From Bacillota bacterium (GTDB lineage Bacteria; Bacillota; Clostridia; Peptostreptococcales; Anaerovoracaceae): a DNA stretch of 8,279 nucleotides. The notes beneath the pieces were generated by a model, which searched no databases, was not told where the DNA came from, and was given only the letters and a program-made list of their open reading frames with translations. Location of the stretch: NCBI GenBank assembly GCA_017936025.1, contig JAGBGL010000155.1, positions 1 through 8,279 on the forward strand, written 5' to 3'. The translations under genes and the position numbers were made by a program. Position 1 is the stretch's first letter, and every line of letters begins with the position of its first letter. Below are positions 5,252 to 8,279 of this stretch, in pieces.

Positions 5252-8098
5252 GTGTTGAAGAAAAAAAGAACGGCCGCGAAAGGACTTATAGTAGCTATAA
5301 TTGTTATCATAGCTCTGTTCCTGGCACTGATCGGATTTATCACAGATTTTCTGTGGTTTAAAGAACTCGGATATGTGAGCGTATTCCTGACAAAACTGTT
5401 TACACAGTTAAAGATCGGGATCCCGGTATTTATCATAATAAGCTTACTGGCATACATTTATCTGAAGTTTCTCAAGAAAGGATATTTCAAGAGAATTGAG
5501 TCAGATGAAATCACTGATACAAAACGTCTGAATAAAATCACATGGGCTCTGGCAGCAGTATTCAGTTTACTGGTTACATTTACTGCTACAACAAACCTGT
5601 GGTTCGAAGCGCTGAAGTTTGCACACAGCACAGGATTTGATATTACAGATCCGCTGTTTAAAATGGATGTGTCATTCTATCTGTTCAGATTACCGTTTAT
5701 TCAGGAACTGGCAACTATCCTTATCGGTGTAATCATTGCTTTTGCAATACTGACACTGATTTACTACACTATACTGCTTTCCATGAGAACGCCTCAGATG
5801 TTCGAGGAAGTAGAAGAGGAAGAACCGTTTGTTGATCCTTTTGCCGAAGATGAGCAGCAGGGACCTAATGCCGGTTTTGACAATGTAACAGATTTGTTCG
5901 GAAAATTCGGTGAAGCATTCACAGGTAAGAAGGCTGCGCCTAAGAAGAAAAAAGCAAAGAAACAGTTTGATAACAACAACTTCTCTGAGCTGATCCATAT
6001 TGCGGAAAAACAGCTGATCGTTGTAGGTATCCTGTTCTTTATCATGCTGGCAGTGAATCTGTTCCTGCAGCAGTTTAATCTGCTGTACAAGCATACAGGT
6101 GTTGTATATGGTGCGGGCTTCACGGATGTTAATATTACTCTGTGGGTATACCGTATAATGGCATTGCTGGCACTGGTATCTGCAGTTACTTTTGTTCTGG
6201 GCGTTAAGAAAAGAAACTTAAAGAAAATTCTGATCGTACCTGTAGCGATGATCGCAGTAGGTATCCTGGGAACAGGAGCAGGACTGCTGGTACAGAATTT
6301 CGTAGTATCACCTGACGAACTGAGCAAGGAAAGCAAATACCTGGCATACAACATTGAATATACTCAGTATGCATATGACCTTGATGATGTAACTATCAAA
6401 CCTTTTGAAGCAAGCAATACACTGGCTTCCAGTGATATCGCAGCTAATGAAGAAACTATCAAAAATATCCGTATCAACGACTATGACCCTGCGAAAAAAT
6501 TCTATAACCAGACGCAGGCTATCAGACAGTACTATAATTTTACTGACGTAGATGTCGACCGTTATATGGTGAATGGAGAATATACTCAGACTTTCCTGTC
6601 TGCGAGAGAAATCGACGAAGCTGATATCAGCAACACATGGCTGAACACGCATCTGAAATATACTCACGGTTACGGTATCACTCTTTCCAGAGTAGACGAA
6701 GTAACAAGCAGCGGACAGCCTGACATGATGATTTCCAACATCCCTCCACAGTCTCAGGTAGAGGAAATCGAAATCAAAGAACCGGGAATCTATTTCGGTG
6801 AAAATACAAACAACTACATCCTTGTAAATACGGATGAAAAAGAATTCGACTATCCGGATGGAGAGTCCAATAACAAATACACAACTTATGACGGCACAGC
6901 AGGTATCAGACTGAATTTCATGAACAAGCTGATGTTCTCCATCAGAGAGCGGTCCCTGAAATTACTGGTATCCAGCAATCTGACAAATGATTCTAAGATC
7001 GTTATCAACCGTAATATCATGGAAAGAGTTCAGGAAATCATGCCTTATCTGGCATACGATGAAGACCCATACATCGTAGCGGCAGATGGAAAACTGTACT
7101 GGATGCTGGATGCTTACACAGCAAGTGATAGATATCCGTATTCGGAACCTTACAATGAAACAGGAACAAACTATGTAAGAAACTCTGTTAAGGTTGTAAT
7201 TGATGCATATGACGGAAGCGTAGATTATTACCTGGTAGACAATCAGGATCCTATTGCAAATACTTTAAAGAGCATTTATCCTAAGCTCTTTAAAGATTTC
7301 AATGAAATGCCTGAATCACTGCAGGCACATGTACGTTACCCTAACATGCTGTTCAATATCCAGGCTAACGTGTACAAGAAATATCACATGACAGATGTGA
7401 ATATCTTCTACCAGTCTGAAGACATGTGGGATATCGCAGAAGAAATCTACGGTACAAAAGTAACAACAATGACACCTAACTACTACATCATGAAGCTGCC
7501 GGGTGAAGAAAGTGCAGAGTTCGTAAACTCTATCCCTTACACACCTAAGAACAAGAAGAATATGACAGGTCTTCTGGTAGCAAGAAATGATGCACCTAAC
7601 TACGGTGAGCTGGTACTGTACCAGATGCCTAAGAGCAAGGTGGTATACGGCCCTCGTCAGGTAGAAGCCCTGATCGACCAGAATACTGAAATTTCCAAGG
7701 AATTCTCACTGTGGGATTCCGCAGGATCTTCATACAGCAGAGGTAACCTCTTCGTAATCCCTATCGAAGATTCCCTGATCTATGTAGAACCTGTATATCT
7801 GGAAGCTAAAGAAGACAGTATTCCGGAAGTTAAGCGAGTTATCGTAGTATATGGTGACCAGATCGCATATGAATCCACACTGGCAGAAGCGCTGAACTCC
7901 CTGTTTGGTGAAGGCAGTGCCAATGCAGGTGTATCATCCGGTGACAGTTCCGCGGACAGCGGCAAGCTGAGCCAGGCTGAAATAATCACAAAAGCACAGG
8001 AAGCATTTAACAAAGCAGAAGAAGCTCAGAAAAATGGAGATTGGGCAAAATACGGACAGTATCTGAATGAACTTGAAAAGTATCTGAACATGCTGTAA
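5252..8098 (+). CDS. UPF0182 (COG1615) family multi-pass membrane protein
   Basis: The 948-residue product matches UPF0182, a family of unknown function. Seven membrane helices fall at about 11-32, 53-73, 95-115, 153-177, 255-275, 297-317 and 325-350. Positive loops after helices 2, 4 and 6 give N-in topology and a large outside domain (about 352-948). Family landmarks: DPLFKMDVSFYLF (133-145), GAGFTDVN (287-294), SPDELSKESKYLAYNI (353-368), ISNIPPQ (494-500), IYFGE (513-517), the DEDPYIVAADGKLYWMLDAYT block (603-623), LWDSAGSS (820-827), GNLFVIPIEDSLIYVEPVYL (831-850), and a C-terminal helix with GDWAKYGQYL (929-938) after a Ser/Gly/Asp linker (888-904). Length is typical. Unusual is the cytoplasmic loop 179-255 with an acidic cluster (185-202) and a Lys cluster (226-237). 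The start is uncertain: GTG at 5252 is only about 4 nt from GGGAGG, whereas TTG at 5255 is about 7 nt away. It follows the zinc-ribbon gene by 67 nt without a clear terminator or promoter, so probably one operon. Confidence 0.95.
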   Translation: MLKKKRTAAKGLIVAIIVIIALFLALIGFITDFLWFKELGYVSVFLTKLFTQLKIGIPVFIIISLLAYIYLKFLKKGYFKRIESDEITDTKRLNKITWALAAVFSLLVTFTATTNLWFEALKFAHSTGFDITDPLFKMDVSFYLFRLPFIQELATILIGVIIAFAILTLIYYTILLSMRTPQMFEEVEEEEPFVDPFAEDEQQGPNAGFDNVTDLFGKFGEAFTGKKAAPKKKKAKKQFDNNNFSELIHIAEKQLIVVGILFFIMLAVNLFLQQFNLLYKHTGVVYGAGFTDVNITLWVYRIMALLALVSAVTFVLGVKKRNLKKILIVPVAMIAVGILGTGAGLLVQNFVVSPDELSKESKYLAYNIEYTQYAYDLDDVTIKPFEASNTLASSDIAANEETIKNIRINDYDPAKKFYNQTQAIRQYYNFTDVDVDRYMVNGEYTQTFLSAREIDEADISNTWLNTHLKYTHGYGITLSRVDEVTSSGQPDMMISNIPPQSQVEEIEIKEPGIYFGENTNNYILVNTDEKEFDYPDGESNNKYTTYDGTAGIRLNFMNKLMFSIRERSLKLLVSSNLTNDSKIVINRNIMERVQEIMPYLAYDEDPYIVAADGKLYWMLDAYTASDRYPYSEPYNETGTNYVRNSVKVVIDAYDGSVDYYLVDNQDPIANTLKSIYPKLFKDFNEMPESLQAHVRYPNMLFNIQANVYKKYHMTDVNIFYQSEDMWDIAEEIYGTKVTTMTPNYYIMKLPGEESAEFVNSIPYTPKNKKNMTGLLVARNDAPNYGELVLYQMPKSKVVYGPRQVEALIDQNTEISKEFSLWDSAGSSYSRGNLFVIPIEDSLIYVEPVYLEAKEDSIPEVKRVIVVYGDQIAYESTLAEALNSLFGEGSANAGVSSGDSSADSGKLSQAEIITKAQEAFNKAEEAQKNGDWAKYGQYLNELEKYLNML

Positions 8099-8151
8099 AG
8101 AGATAACGGGCAGACCCGTAATCCCGTAGTATATTGTATATTGAAGTTTAA

Positions 8152-8192
8152 AGGACATTCTTTTTGCAGGATATATGCAGGAAGAATGTCCT
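8152..8192 (+). terminator. Long hairpin after the UPF0182 gene, possible terminator with weak U-tract
   Basis: AGGACATTCTT (8152-8162) pairs perfectly with AAGAATGTCCT (8182-8192). Through two U-G wobbles the stem continues with TGCA/TGCA (8165-8168 with 8176-8179), making 17 continuous pairs around the 7-nt loop GGATATA. It lies 53 nt after the UPF0182 stop and ends about 43 nt before the next ATG. The sequence that follows (GCCTGTTTAATATTT) is only partly T-rich, so termination may be incomplete. It could instead be a processing or stability element between co-transcribed genes. Confidence 0.6.
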
Positions 8193-8235
8193 GCCTGTTT
8201 AATATTTATAGCAATGAAAGGAGAGGGAGGCCTAT

Positions 8236-8279
8236 ATGATCGATTTTGACTTAAATAAAATGCTGTTTACAATACCGGC
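8236..8279 (+). CDS. Start of a gene, possibly an M50 site-2 protease family membrane protein (3' end outside window)
   Basis: An ATG at 8236 is preceded by a strong purine-rich site (AGGAGAG then GGGAGG, 8219-8230, five bases before the start). Fourteen full codons are visible: MIDFDLNKMLFTIP, with the next codon GCN (Ala). A short Asn/Asp-Phe opening followed by a hydrophobic segment starting L-x-x-I-P-A resembles the beginning of Firmicutes site-2 protease-like M50 metalloproteases, where an HEFAH motif would follow soon after. The catalytic motif is outside the window, so the family call is a guess from 15 residues. That a protein-coding gene starts here is much more certain than its identity. 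Confidence 0.45.
   Translation, partial: MIDFDLNKMLFTIP

Overview
The window reads as a chromosomal stretch from an anaerobic, low-to-mid GC Gram-positive bacterium (Bacillota, most likely Clostridia). The evidence is the strong AGGAGG-type ribosome binding sites, TTGATA/TATAAT promoter, mixed ATG/GTG/TTG starts, a Firmicutes-type acyl-ACP thioesterase, and a zinc-ribbon single-pass membrane protein without any outer-membrane gene. The exact family cannot be fixed from this sequence. All genes lie on the + strand and nothing looks mobile.

Layout: (a) 1-2068 is the end of one transcription unit: the 3' part of a YtcJ-type metal-dependent amidohydrolase (start outside the window), then, 18 nt later, a complete acyl-ACP thioesterase, closed by a clear Rho-independent terminator at 2031-2068. 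(b) A near-consensus promoter at 2079-2107 opens a second unit: a 115-residue single-pass membrane protein with an acidic tail (2206-2553), an 870-residue zinc-ribbon membrane protein with a very long Ala/Glu/Pro-rich acidic middle (2572-5184), and a 948-residue UPF0182 (COG1615) seven-helix membrane protein with a large outside domain (5252-8098). (c) A 17-bp hairpin at 8152-8192 separates these from a gene entering at 8236, whose first 14 residues suggest an M50 site-2 protease.

The second unit is the interesting part. All three products are predicted membrane proteins. Two carry strongly acidic cytoplasmic regions, and the third (UPF0182) has an acidic-then-lysine-rich insertion in the cytoplasmic loop between helices 4 and 5. 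The zinc-ribbon protein also holds repeated short motifs (F-D/E-L/I-F-x-Q-L-E) and a regular 24-residue repeat just before its membrane segment. Together they may form an undescribed envelope complex; this is inference from operon structure, topology and charge. No RNA genes, CRISPR arrays, insertion sequences or gene-free stretches over 300 bases were seen. The largest gaps are 2026-2205 (terminator, promoter, leader), 5185-5251 and 8099-8235.
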